Assembly (NCBI GenBank): GCA_003550305.1 | Contig: QKYT01001199.1 | Location: 4,428-16,885 of the forward strand | DNA length: 12,458 nt | Reading direction: 5' to 3' | DNA from: Glomus cerebriforme | Lineage: Eukaryota > Glomeromycota > Glomeromycetes > Glomerales > Glomeraceae | Shown here: positions 1-8,009 of the stretch, piece by piece | Layout of the letters: the number at the start of each line of letters is the position of its first letter | How positions within the stretch are numbered: the first letter of the stretch is position 1 | Program-made: the position numbers and the translations under genes | Notes under the pieces: model-generated | What the model was told of the DNA's origin: nothing | The model's input: the letters and a program-made list of their open reading frames with translations, nothing else | Databases searched by the model: none

Positions 1-67
1 AAATCAAAAATATATTATATAATTTTATTAAAAATTACAACAATTTACCATTTAAGTTTTTTCTTAC
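1..67 (-). other. Start of the first intron of the broken BTB gene
   Basis: Reading the minus strand, the BTB-like coding text ends in AAG followed directly by GTAAGAA, a good fungal 5' splice site (donor bases at 67-66). The remaining bases to the left edge are almost pure A/T and contain no minus-strand AG usable as an acceptor, so the intron and the rest of the gene continue outside the window. Confidence 0.55.
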
Positions 68-327
68 CTTAAAATTATTTGAAATATTTCAGATGAAATA
101 TTTGGTAATTTATTTAATATGTGTCATAGTTCCATCGTTTTTCTTTTTATTGGTTGATAAAATTCTTCGTAAATAAGGAGAACGATAATTTAAAATAACC
201 ATATGAGCACGAAATACTTTTACGTAAGGGTCGTCACCAACTTTGATAGTAATATCATAATATTCTTCATCATTTAAAATTCCAAGTAAATTTTGTGATA
301 ATTTGGCAAAAGTTTATTATCAACCAT
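68..327 (-). pseudogene. BTB/POZ-domain gene, first exon, broken by two frameshifts, partial at left edge
   Basis: BTB/POZ domains mediate protein-protein contact and often serve as Cullin-3 adaptors. The minus strand starts with ATG at 327-325 (MVDNKLLP). After a one-base frame change near 299-304 it continues LSQNLLGILNDEEYYDITIK, VGDDPYVKVFRAHMVILNYR and SPYLRRILSTNKKKNDGTMT. A second frame change near 112-122, with an extra TAAA-like tetranucleotide that makes a stop after HIK, is followed by LPNISSEIFQIILR and a splice donor. This covers the N-terminal half of a BTB fold (DITI strand, F-x-AH, Y-L/I-L). The two indels sum to a multiple of three but leave the middle out of frame with stops. 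The wording matches the large BTB family of Rhizophagus as I remember it; no search was run. Assembly indels could mimic the breaks, but two in 260 bases makes a pseudogene more likely. Confidence 0.78.
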
Positions 328-1150
328 TTTTATGATTTTTTAACGTTAATAAAAAAAAAGAAACCCAAAATTTGTGAAATCCATATATCTGTTATTTTAG
401 TACGTGTAACATTAATGTTGAACCACGTGGCTAAAAATACGTTAGAATTACGACGTTTAAGAAGCGAGCTTTTTCTAGATAAAAATTTTCATTTTTTTTT
501 TTGCTTAACTTTTATGATCATGTGCGTGGTATATTATTTTTCTTTTTTTTTATAATTTATAATCTATATATTGGAGCTGATCCATATTTAGTAATGAAGC
601 TTTATATAAATATTATTTATGAAACTTATTTTATAAATATAAATAATGAAAATGACGTTTATATTTAGCGAATTCAGTGTGTTAAACTATGTAAGATCTT
701 TTAGTCTTAGTCTTAGCAGTCAGTGGTCGGGTCACACTTCTTTTTAGTAAATTTTCAGTTTATACTAATTAAAATTTTATTATTATTTTATATATTCAGC
801 GAAGGACTGAAAAAATTTCAGTCACATGGCTGTACAGGTCTCTGTAAGCCAATCAAATTGTACGTGTAATTTATATCACCCATCTTTTAAATTTATAATA
901 GAAACTTTATTTGCTTTACATTAATAATTCAATATTGACATAACGATAAAATTACGTGATTCTTAACATTTCTTCTGTACAAAAAAAAATCATTTATTTT
1001 TAGGGGACCGTCCAATGTTCTTTCATCTTATTAACCTAACCTTAAACTAGTTGTTGCAAGCGAAATCAAATCCTTATCCTAAACCAGATGTTGCAATAAT
1101 AATCATAATAACTATAACATGCGTAACGTGCCATGCTGCACTCAAGTTAA
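328..1150. other. AT-rich intergenic DNA, no gene seen
   Basis: I find no domain, RNA gene or clear repeat here. The plus-strand frame running 295-555 overlaps the start of the BTB exon on the opposite strand and reads as low-complexity K/F/L-rich text, so I do not treat it as a gene. A CCAATC at 849-854 is unremarkable. Confidence 0.5.
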
Positions 1151-1393
1151 TCATGATTGAAATTTCTTTTTTTTCTTTTCTTTTGATTCTTTTTCTTTAC
1201 AAATATCTTTATTTTCAATGTCTTCATCTCCAAATAATATATATTTTATTAAATGATCACATTCACCAAGAATTAAATTTTTTATGACATTATGTTGAAC
1301 ATCCAACAATTTAAAATTTTCTGGATCACATTTAGCAAACCTCCAGACTGTTCCTCAAATATATTGTAAACAAGATTGTTCAATTATTGGGTG
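1151..1393 (-). pseudogene. Possible decayed coding segment, unidentified
   Basis: On the minus strand an open frame runs from 1354 down to a TGA at 1153-1151. It reads GTVWRFAKCDPENFKLLDVQ, continues HNVIKNLILGECDHLIKYIL, and ends in a K/E-rich tail. In the same frame, above a TGA at 1357-1355, HPIIEQSCLQYI extends to about 1393. The composition (Cys, Asp, Asn, His, Trp in a mixed pattern) looks more like protein than AT noise. However, open frames of about 67 codons are expected several times by chance in a window this AT-rich, and the plus strand is also open across 1293-1511. No family is recognised. Confidence 0.3.
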
Positions 1394-2750
1394 GTCTCAA
1401 CTTGATGTGTGTTTGAGCATGATAAATATGACTAATTCCACATCACAAAATTTCAATTTACAAGATCGTTATTTATCAATTATTATTGCAATAAATCTGT
1501 TTGACTTATAGTACATTAACTCATAAAACAAATTAAAAATCGGACGTCCAGTTCCGACCTCAATATTTACACAAATTTTTCTGTAGATAGGTACAATATA
1601 ATTACTTTTCGAAAAAAAAATTTCCGTGAAAAAAAAAATTAATTAAAAAAATCAGTCAATTTTAGATCATAATGTACCCAAGTTCAGTATGTATTTTACT
1701 AATTCTAATATAATAGTATATAAATTAACATAAATATATCTGATATTAGTGATATATAATAATACGCATATTTATTCATCAAATCATCTATCTCCATCAT
1801 TTATTAAAATGAATAGAAGAATATATTGCACTGATCAAATGATTCTATATGAATTTTGACTTTAGCAATTCTGATAGAGCACAAAATAGCATTTCACAAT
1901 CATAATACAATTATTAATATCACAATGATCCCAATATTTAGATATCACATGAAATCGATTGAATGACTTCCTCTTTGGCGTATGAACAGGCTTATTTATC
2001 TATCAGGATAAGTTATATGGACAAAGTTAATCAATCTATCATCTTATAATAGAAGAAAATTGATGCTGACTTTAGAATCTTCTCTTTATGCAATTGTACA
2101 ATAATAATTGCAGTTTATCATGAGATTGATTGATAAAATATTACTTCAAACCGGTATCTTATTCTTAAGTATAATGTATTATTTCTAGTTCGATGGTAGG
2201 TTAATAACCATTTACAGTATAATATTGTTCATGATTAGCCATTTACAATATAATATTGTTCATGATTAAATATTGTTGACAATTATTATATAAAAAAAAT
2301 CATTTATTGAATGGGAATTAAATCGGTTCACGTCCGATATAGTTAATCTTCGTTATATTCATTATTTTCCCAAGCCACATTTACAAAAAAATATAAATAA
2401 ATAAGTAATTTAGTTATTTTAGTTATAGTATTGTACAATAATTTTTTTATCGGAAAGGGCTACATTCGTAAATTGTTTTATATTTATGACTATTTCCTAA
2501 CACTATCGGCATTCACTGATGTGACACAATCATACCAATCATTACTCTCCGCAGGTAAAAAGTAAGAACATAGCATATCACGTGTACCGACGTTCACATA
2601 CATTTTTGGTCAGCTTTCTTTCAAGAAATCTATTTCCTGCAGCCTTAAAACCAAAAAAAGTCATTTATTGTAGTTATTGAATAATGATTTTATTTTATTC
2701 TAGAATGTTATTCATTGTGTAAATCATCTTAACTAATCTTGACTTATGGA
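1394..2750. other. AT-rich intergenic DNA upstream of the P450
   Basis: Apart from the 31-bp tandem duplication listed separately I see no coding text, RNA gene or recognisable mobile element. A/T homopolymers are common (for example around 1610-1650). Confidence 0.5.
2208..2268. repeat. 31-bp tandem direct repeat, two copies
   Basis: CCATTTACAGTATAATATTG plus the following 11 bases (2208-2238) recurs at once at 2239-2268, with a single G/A difference in the first 20 bases. The period is 31 bp. The sequence also has dyad-like TATAATATT and TCATGA blocks. Confidence 0.85.
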
Positions 2751-2759
2751 TATATATAA
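2751..2759 (+). promoter_or_regulatory. Candidate TATA element of the P450 gene
   Basis: TATATATAA lies 77-85 bases upstream of the P450 ATG, a plausible distance for a TATA element with a short 5' leader. TA-rich strings are frequent here, so the assignment is tentative. Confidence 0.35.
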
Positions 2760-2766
2760 TGTAACA

Positions 2767-2812
2767 TTTTTTTTTTTTAAAAAAAAAATAACGACAAAAA
2801 AAAATTTTTTTT
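2767..2812. repeat. Homopolymer palindromes T12A10 and A9T8 in the P450 leader
   Basis: A run of 12 T followed by 10 A (2767-2788) and, 7 bases on, 9 A followed by 8 T (2796-2812) sit between the candidate TATA element and the start codon. Each can fold on itself, and together they make a rigid dA:dT tract of the kind that tends to exclude nucleosomes. Whether this matters for expression is inference. Confidence 0.6.
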
Positions 2813-2835
2813 AAATTTATTTCCTAGAAAAAAAA

Positions 2836-4560
2836 ATGATATCAAAGATCATCTCTTCGTTCAGAATTTCTGAAATATTTTCTCTTTTGATAGTTTTTAT
2901 AACTATCTATGTAACTCAATATTATTATCGTTATTTCACCCGTCCTAATCCTTTACCCGGTCCATTTCCACTTCCAATCCTTGGTAATATTCACCAAAAA
3001 GGAAGTTTATCTCGTAAAGATTGGTATATGTCTTTACATAAAAAATATGGTGATATGTTTGAAATAAATTTGACAGGATTACGTATTATTGTATTATGTA
3101 AACCTGATTTAATTGAAAATATGAATGTACCTTCAACAAAAACTAAATACCCTATTAGTCTTCAGATTTCAGAAGGATTAAGAGAATATGGGTTGAATGG
3201 GTTAGGAGTTGTTAATAATAATGATTTTAAATCTTGGAAATATCATCGTCAATTTTTTAGTCAAGCTATGATGGCTCCAAGTTTTAATTATCAAGCTATT
3301 GAATGGACGAATGAATTATGGAATGAAATGGAATCTTATTGGAATAATCTTGGAGAAAATCAAGAATTGGATCTAATCAAATGGATGCATAGATTTACAA
3401 ATGAAATGATTTTTAGAATTTCAACTGGTGTAAAAAGTGATGTTGTTTCTTCTTATTATAAAGGAATTCTTTTAAAAAATAATATTATTAATTCTTTAAA
3501 TGAAGATGAAAAACGAAAAATTGAAGAGTCTGAAAATTTTATTCAATCGATTGAAATTTTTTTGAAGGGTGCTATACACTTTTTCATGTTTAATAAGTTT
3601 ATACGTCATTATGTACCATTTATACGTGGAAAAACTATTAGTCTTTTAAAAAATAAAGATTATTTGTTTGATAAAATATATGATATAATTGAAAAAAGAA
3701 GGATTGAAATTGAGAATATTCCATTAGATCAACCCCTTCGTCATGATATGCTGACGACTTATATAACTGCCAATACACCACGTGATATCAACAATATAAA
3801 ACATGTCGATGTCGATTTGTTAAGACCAATGACTGATGAAGAAATTTTTGCTAATATACTCGATGCTATTGGTGCAGGAACAGATACTGTAAGTAAAAAA
3901 AAATAACTTATTCTTTTAAAAAAAAATAAATTCAAAGAAATTCATTTATTTAATCTTTTAAAATCTTAGACTGCAAATATGTTTTGCTTTGTCGTATATT
4001 ATCTTGGACAATATCCAGAAGTGAAAAAACGATTACGCCAAGAATTGGATACAGTCTTTGAAAATGACTTTACAAAACCCGTAACATATAAAGATCTTGA
4101 TCAATTACACTATTGCGATGCTGTTATTAAAGAAGTAACTCGAGTTTGTCCTATAGCTTTTTCAATTGGTCGTGTTAATGTTGAGAAAGATAAAGTTGGA
4201 GGATTCAATTGGCCAGAATATACACAGTTTTCATTATTTTATTTTGCAATAATGAGAAATAAGGATTATTGGACTGATCCTGAAAAATTTGATCCTGATA
4301 GATTTTATAATATTGAAGATAGCAATAAATATTTACTTGAAAAACAACATGTTAAAAATACTTTTAGTATGTTTGGGGGAGGAATTAGAATTTGTCCTGG
4401 AAGAAAATTGGCAATGATAGAATTAAAATGTTTAATAGCATTGGTTTATAGAAAATATGACCTTGAATTGGCAGATAAGAAAGCGCCTCTTAATTACAGC
4501 GCTGATGCTATTTCAAGTTGTAATGAATTAATCGTTAAGTTTAAATCAAGAAATTTTTAA
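2836..4560 (+). CDS. Cytochrome P450 monooxygenase, two exons, membrane-anchored
   Basis: This is a haem-thiolate monooxygenase, expected at the ER membrane with NADPH-P450 reductase as partner. Exons are 2836-3888 and 3970-4560. The 81-nt phase-0 intron (GTAAGT...TTAG) gives 547 residues. Visible parts in order: hydrophobic anchor about 13-33; Pro-rich hinge PNPLPGPFPLP (37-47); C-helix W134-x3-R138; I-helix AGTDTT (347-352), whose last two Thr lie on either side of the splice junction; K-helix E406-V-T-R409; PERF-type PDRF (460-463); haem loop FGGGIRICPG (486-495) with Cys493 as the axial ligand. All landmark motifs are intact, so the enzyme should be functional. Length is slightly above the usual 500. 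The start is the first ATG before the anchor, in an A-rich context. The substrate and CYP family cannot be read from sequence alone; a sterol or fatty-acid role is possible but unproven. AATAAA at 4646-4651 is a plausible poly(A) signal. Confidence 0.95.
3889..3969 (+). other. Intron 1 of the P450 gene
   Basis: GTAAGT donor at 3889 and TTAG acceptor ending at 3969 give 81 nt in phase 0. Joining restores AGTDT|TANMF, the expected I-helix sequence. Read without splicing, the first frame runs on to VSKKK and a stop, and the second appears to start at an internal Met (3979). Confidence 0.95.
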
Positions 4561-4645
4561 AATTATAAAAAAAGTTAAATTATTTTCATTTTTTTTCGCT
4601 TTTTTTTTTTGCAAATTAACTTATGATAGTTCAAACATATTTTTA

Positions 4646-4651
4646 AATAAA
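4646..4651 (+). terminator. Candidate poly(A) signal of the P450 gene
   Basis: AATAAA lies 86 bases past the stop codon and is followed by AT-rich DNA. It is a canonical hexamer, but such strings are frequent at this base composition. Confidence 0.35.
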
Positions 4652-4696
4652 AAATTAAAGTTGATATGATATAAAGTGAATTTATTTTATTTTTGA

Positions 4697-4918
4697 TTTA
4701 ATATCAAAGTTAGAATTTCAAATAACACAATAATAATTCATAAACCGTTATGTGACATCACGGCTTTATCGCATACGTTAAAACATCCTGATCTAACGAT
4801 CCTCATCCCTCAAAATAAAGCCTCTAGACCTAATTTTGACCAGCATTATGATTCTTTAACAAGAAATTTTGCTTTACGATTTAATATAAAATTTACAATT
4901 TCTTATATAATAAAATAA
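4697..4918 (+). other. Open coding-like segment, no start codon, unidentified
   Basis: One plus-strand frame is open for 73 codons. Its core reads PLCDITALSHTLKHPDLTIL followed by IPQNKASRPNFDQHYDSLTR, before a stop at 4916-4918. The 4745-4880 part has higher GC and a balanced residue mix, unlike the surrounding A/T noise, which suggests a decayed exon or transposon fragment. No family is recognised, and length alone is not significant in DNA this AT-rich. Confidence 0.28.
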
Positions 4919-5163
4919 ACAAATAATCAGAATTTTTTTTCCGATGAATGTTCTATTATGATTATTGAGGAACAATGATAGTTTTATTAGAATAAAAATG
5001 TCAAGTTTTGAAGACAAAAAAATAATTCTACATGTTTTTGTAATATTGTGATCATTTGTTCTAATTAAAGTAATATACAATGCAAACAAATCATTAATTA
5101 CTAAATGTGCACTATATAAAGATCTCAATAATTATCTAATATGCCATATTAACATGATCTTTC

Positions 5164-5849
5164 CTTACTATTTGGACATTTCTTTTGATAGTATCCCGCT
5201 TGTTCACATAAATAGCCATTTGCGCCTGTTCACGGATAGATTATTATTTTCTTCAATTTCTTGCATCAGAATTTTGCTTCTCTACAGCATTTTTTCATTC
5301 TTTTCTTAGACGGAACATCACGAATTTTTGTAAATTTGGATTAGTGATTTGTTCAATTAAATGATGTAAAGGATATTGTTCATATTACTTCCTTCTAAAT
5401 TATTAGAAAATGCAATACCAAATCGATTTCATTTGGATTGATGAAGGTCGGATGCGAAATGGTTTTATTATTCCTTGTTGTTTTGTTAGCAAATATAGAA
5501 AAACTTGGTGGTGTATCTATATTATGTTCCTAAATTGTTAAATACTGTAAATATTGTGCGTCAGATGTCGACCATCCTAAATTATGGACCCATTTAGGCT
5601 GATATTTATAATGCCCTAAGAAGTTTGGCCAGCATTAGTAATCTGATGTGCGTCCGCTGTCAGTTGATCCAAATCAACACTTGAAACACAACATATGAAT
5701 TTATTAGTTAAAATTATTTTTATAAAAAAAAAAAAAAACCTATTATTGATGCAGCCCAAGTACTTAAATGTTGAGCTATAAAAAAAAATAATTACATTTG
5801 TTTATATTTTAAATCTTTCATCAAAAAAATTAGTTCCTTTAGGAATGGC
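5164..5849 (-). pseudogene. Decayed coding relic with a zinc-knuckle (CCHC-type) remnant
   Basis: Several minus-strand pieces read as protein, interrupted by stops and frame changes. From 5' to 3' they are AIPKGTNFFDERFK (5849-5808), AQHLSTWAASII (5776-5741) after a TATAG acceptor-like site, FLGHYKYQPKWVHNLGWSTS (starting at 5622) running on to DAQYLQYL, DTPPSFSIFANKTTRNNKTI further on, and finally NGYLCEQAGYYQKKCPNSK (5220-5164). The last resembles a C-x2-C-x4-H-x4-C zinc knuckle in which the first Cys is Gly and the His is Tyr; the other two Cys remain. Zinc knuckles are common in retroelement Gag and in MULE-type transposase neighbourhoods, so a dead transposon is the simplest reading. The identity is inference; the knuckle spacing and the many stops are directly visible. 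Confidence 0.42.
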
Positions 5850-6357
5850 GTTTTTGCATTGATTTTTTTATTTTGTAATTTAGAATTGTTTGCTTGCTTT
5901 GTTCACTGGTGAAAAATTATTAAAGAAATGGCTTTACTAAGTTCATTCGATACAATTTGCCAAAGGTTTTGATTTTAAAAATTACAAGAAAATTTATTAA
6001 TGATTGGTAATGACTACATGAGTGCAGTGAATACGCACATAGTTATGTAGTCATGGCGCAGGTATATGATTACATGACTACGTGATAAAAATAACGTTAA
6101 TTTCTTACGTTAAGAATTGAGATCAGGATTCATCACCACCACCACCCATACTTGTAAGGTTATTAGAAAAATTTGAAGAGTCAAAATATTTAAAATGTAT
6201 TCATTTATTTATACTGGCGGAAAATTCTTATTTTCTTCAGATAAATTGTGTACATTCATCCATTTTTACGTATTTAAGGAACATAAATTTAAAATTGGCT
6301 GACATTATCAAAATCTACACAATGATGTGAATTAATTTTTATTACCTAACGTATTTA
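5850..6357. other. AT-rich DNA without a supported gene
   Basis: It contains the ATGACTACAT hairpin listed separately and a short run of CAC triplets at about 6131-6147. A plus-strand frame of 69 codons (6121-6330, beginning DQDSSPPPPILVRLLEKFEE) has no start codon and no recognised family, and I leave it unannotated. Confidence 0.45.
6010..6081. repeat. Inverted repeat ATGACTACAT with a third near-copy
   Basis: ATGACTACAT (6010-6019) and its exact complement ATGTAGTCAT (6045-6054) form a 10-bp stem. The 25-base loop holds GTGC (6022-6025) and GCAC (6035-6038), which can also pair. A further copy of ATGACTAC follows at 6074-6081. This could be a terminal-repeat scrap of a small transposon or a binding-site cluster. 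Confidence 0.6.
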
Positions 6358-6375
6358 TTTTTTTTTAAAAAAAAA
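6358..6375. repeat. T9A9 homopolymer palindrome
   Basis: Nine T are followed directly by nine A. The same 18-bp string occurs at 7792-7809, and related TnAn blocks precede both intact genes. Confidence 0.7.
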
Positions 6376-6410
6376 TAATAATAAACTATTTCAATAGCTA
6401 ACATATTATA

Positions 6411-6489
6411 ATAAAGGAAGATCCTAAAAAAAAAATTAACTATGCGCGTGTAACATGATCTTCCAAAACAATTTCCTTTCTCCAAAAAA
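6411..6489. repeat. Dispersed repeat, copy 1
   Basis: ATAAAGGAAG, a poly-A stretch, then TATGCGCGTGTAACATGATC and TTCCAAAACAATTTCCTTT recur in the same order and orientation at 11880-11960. In the 6441-6479 core there are only two substitutions and one missing T. Confidence 0.8.
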
Positions 6490-6562
6490 AATGCAATGGT
6501 AGTTGCTGATCAATACAATCGATTAGTGACCTATATTAATCGTATGATCAATTTTAAAGAAA

Positions 6563-6879
6563 ATGCGTCATGCTGCGCCGAAAGGTAAATCGGGGGAGGT
6601 TTTCTATTTTTCCTTCGATTGTTAAATTTTATTAACTATTTTTAATTATTTTATTAATTAAATATTATTATTTTTTTTTATTTGCAGTTTGGTTTCGAAA
6701 TGGGAATTCGAGCTGCGGTAAATCGGTCGGATTTTATTTTCGATCACTAATTATTTAATTTATTAAATAATTTTTTTTCAAAAAAAAAAAAAAAAAAAAA
6801 TTAATTATTTTTAGTTATCCTTTTAGGTTCGATTATAATAAATATGAAAATAGAATTCAAAAGAGTAGTTTTTTCTTAA
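6563..6879 (+). other. Duplicated GC-richer module with splice-like boundaries; possible tiny three-exon gene
   Basis: GGTAAATCGG occurs at 6584-6593 and 6717-6726, each preceded by GC-rich text (GCTGCGCCGAAA and GAATTCGAGCTGC) and followed by similar T-rich text ending in CGAT and TAA. This looks like an old tandem duplication of about 133 bp. Both copies also fit a splice donor. With acceptors TTTGCAG (6687) and TTTTAG (6826), exons 6563-6584, 6688-6717 (30 nt) and 6827-6879 join in one frame. That gives 34 residues starting MRHAAPKVWFRNGNSSCG. No family is recognised and the model may be coincidence. A decayed repeat is equally likely. Confidence 0.25.
6780..6800. repeat. Poly-A tract of 21
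   Basis: 21 consecutive A residues, among the longest homopolymers in the window. It is not next to any recognised gene end. Confidence 0.9.
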
Positions 6880-7017
6880 ATAATTTTTTTTTAGTTAGAT
6901 GATCTGATTTTTTTTAGATAAAGCACTAAAAAGAAATGCATGATTAATGTAGTTAAAGTGAAGTAATAATTCATAAGAAAAATTTTATTTATATTTAGGT
7001 AATTTTTTATTTTTATA

Positions 7018-7200
7018 GGATAATCCGATCCTAAGTGTGGCGTACATGTGACAGTGCGTGACGAATAGACTTTTCACTTTGTAAAAAATGGTGATTTTTC
7101 GTGACATTTCTTTCAGGTTACGCTAGGAAAATCGATATCCTCGGATTGCTACGGAACATCCGGATAAACGGATGGGGAATATCCACGGATTGTAACACTA
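7018..7200 (-). mobile_element. hAT-like transposon terminus with ATCCG subterminal repeats
   Basis: Read on the minus strand from 7200, the sequence begins TAGTGTTACAATCCG. TAGTG fits the YAGNG terminal consensus of hAT elements, and ATCCG boxes follow: ATCCGTGGATA, ATCCGTTTATCCGGAT, ATCCGAGGATAT. On the plus strand TATCCTCGGATTG (7136-7148) and TATCCACGGATTG (7180-7192) are near-identical repeats, and ATCCGGAT (7158-7165) is a perfect palindrome. Another ATCCGATCC lies at about 7024-7032. Such repeats near the ends are typical of hAT elements. No matching opposite terminus or target duplication was found, so this is probably a truncated or end-only copy. It is noticeably GC-richer than its surroundings. 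Confidence 0.4.
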
Positions 7201-7392
7201 CTTTTTTTTAAGTTCTGACAAATAGAGGCGGGACACATTTTATATATATTTAAAATACTTTATACTTTGAATTTTATAAAAACATTAAGAATATCACTAC
7301 AATTTTAAATAAATAATAGAATTCAACCTTTTATTGATTTCTATGCTGAAATTTTTATAATTATTTGTATTTTTGTCGCAATGCAATAATAT

Positions 7393-7424
7393 GGGGAACG
7401 AAGTCCCCGCAAGCAAATTCTAGT
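7393..7424 (+). mobile_element. Helitron-like 3' terminus, plus orientation
   Basis: A hairpin GGGGA (7393-7397), loop ACGAAG, TCCCC (7404-7408) is followed by 11 bases and then CTAG (7420-7423) with T as the next base. Helitrons, which are rolling-circle transposons, end in a short GC-rich hairpin about 10-12 bases before CTRR and insert between A and T. All three features are present. The element would extend to the left. Its 5' TC end was not located, and no Rep/helicase text is visible, so it would be non-autonomous or truncated. Confidence 0.55.
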
Positions 7425-7791
7425 CGAATATTAAACGATAAATAATAGAAAATAGCACGTGACTTTCAAATAATAACAGATAATTTTATATTAAATTTAT
7501 TTCGTACCAGAAATGCACTAGTATCAATTTTTTTTTAACGCCTCCCCCTAATAAAAATAATAAATATTTGACGTTGTTATGATTACAAGTCCGTCACACA
7601 AGTTATTTTAAAATAGGAAAAACAATTGTTGATCATAAAAGCGCTAACCTATTTCATTTATGCCAAGATTTTATTTTATAAAAATGTTTGCATGAAAAAA
7701 ATGCAATCTAAACCAAATTAAAAATTGTTTATTTTTTTTTTCTGTTGCATAGATTATTGTTTTTGGTAATCCTTTTTAGTTTTTTTAGTTA

Positions 7792-7809
7792 TTTTTTTTT
7801 AAAAAAAAA
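7792..7809. repeat. T9A9 homopolymer palindrome
   Basis: Identical in length to the block at 6358-6375. It lies 21 bases before the left arm of the MITE-like inverted repeat. Confidence 0.7.
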
Positions 7810-7830
7810 TTCATGAATGAAATTCTTACC

Positions 7831-7995
7831 ATCCTGTTGTAGTCCAAATGTAACCATCGCATGTCCCAAATCCGACTTGGGACAATCCTGTGTCCAAAAT
7901 TTAACCATATCCCAAACCAAACAAGTTTCGGATAAGTTTACAAGGGGTTTCACAAGTTTAACTTGGGACATGGTAGAGTTTGGGCTACAACAATC
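7831..7995. mobile_element. Small MITE-like element with imperfect inverted arms
   Basis: The left arm (7831-7869), CCTGTTGTAGTCCAAATG... ending ATGTCCCAA, matches the complement of the right arm (7963-7995), ATTGTTGTAGCCCAAACT... ending ATGTCCCAA, apart from a few substitutions and a 4-base gap. Inside, TGTCCCAA (7862-7869) and TTGGGACA (7877-7884) form a perfect 8-bp stem. A further partial direct copy (AATCCTGTGTCCAAAATTTA) starts at 7884. Because of this symmetry both strands can be read as similar peptides (for example CPKSDLG), so the short frames here are not genes. The size of about 165 bp and the lack of coding capacity fit a miniature inverted-repeat transposable element. Confidence 0.55.
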
Positions 7996-8009
7996 CTTTG
8001 TAAACAGAC

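Noticed and set aside
295..555. 86-codon plus-strand frame
   Set aside because: It overlaps the start of the BTB exon on the opposite strand and then reads as low-complexity K/F/L text without a domain.
1051..1287. 78-codon plus-strand frame
   Set aside because: It starts at a TTG rather than ATG and is repetitive Ile/Thr/Leu/Phe text typical of AT-rich noise; the opposite strand looks more protein-like.
4874..5128. 84-codon minus-strand frame
   Set aside because: Ile/Leu/Asn/Lys-rich with no motif; a length expected by chance at this base composition, and it partly overlaps the better plus-strand island.
6121..6330. 69-codon plus-strand open frame with a Pro run
   Set aside because: It lacks a start codon and any recognised motif, and several frames this long are expected by chance here.
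6824..6836. GGTTCGATTAT, resembling a tRNA T-loop
   Set aside because: No acceptor, D or anticodon stem can be formed around it.
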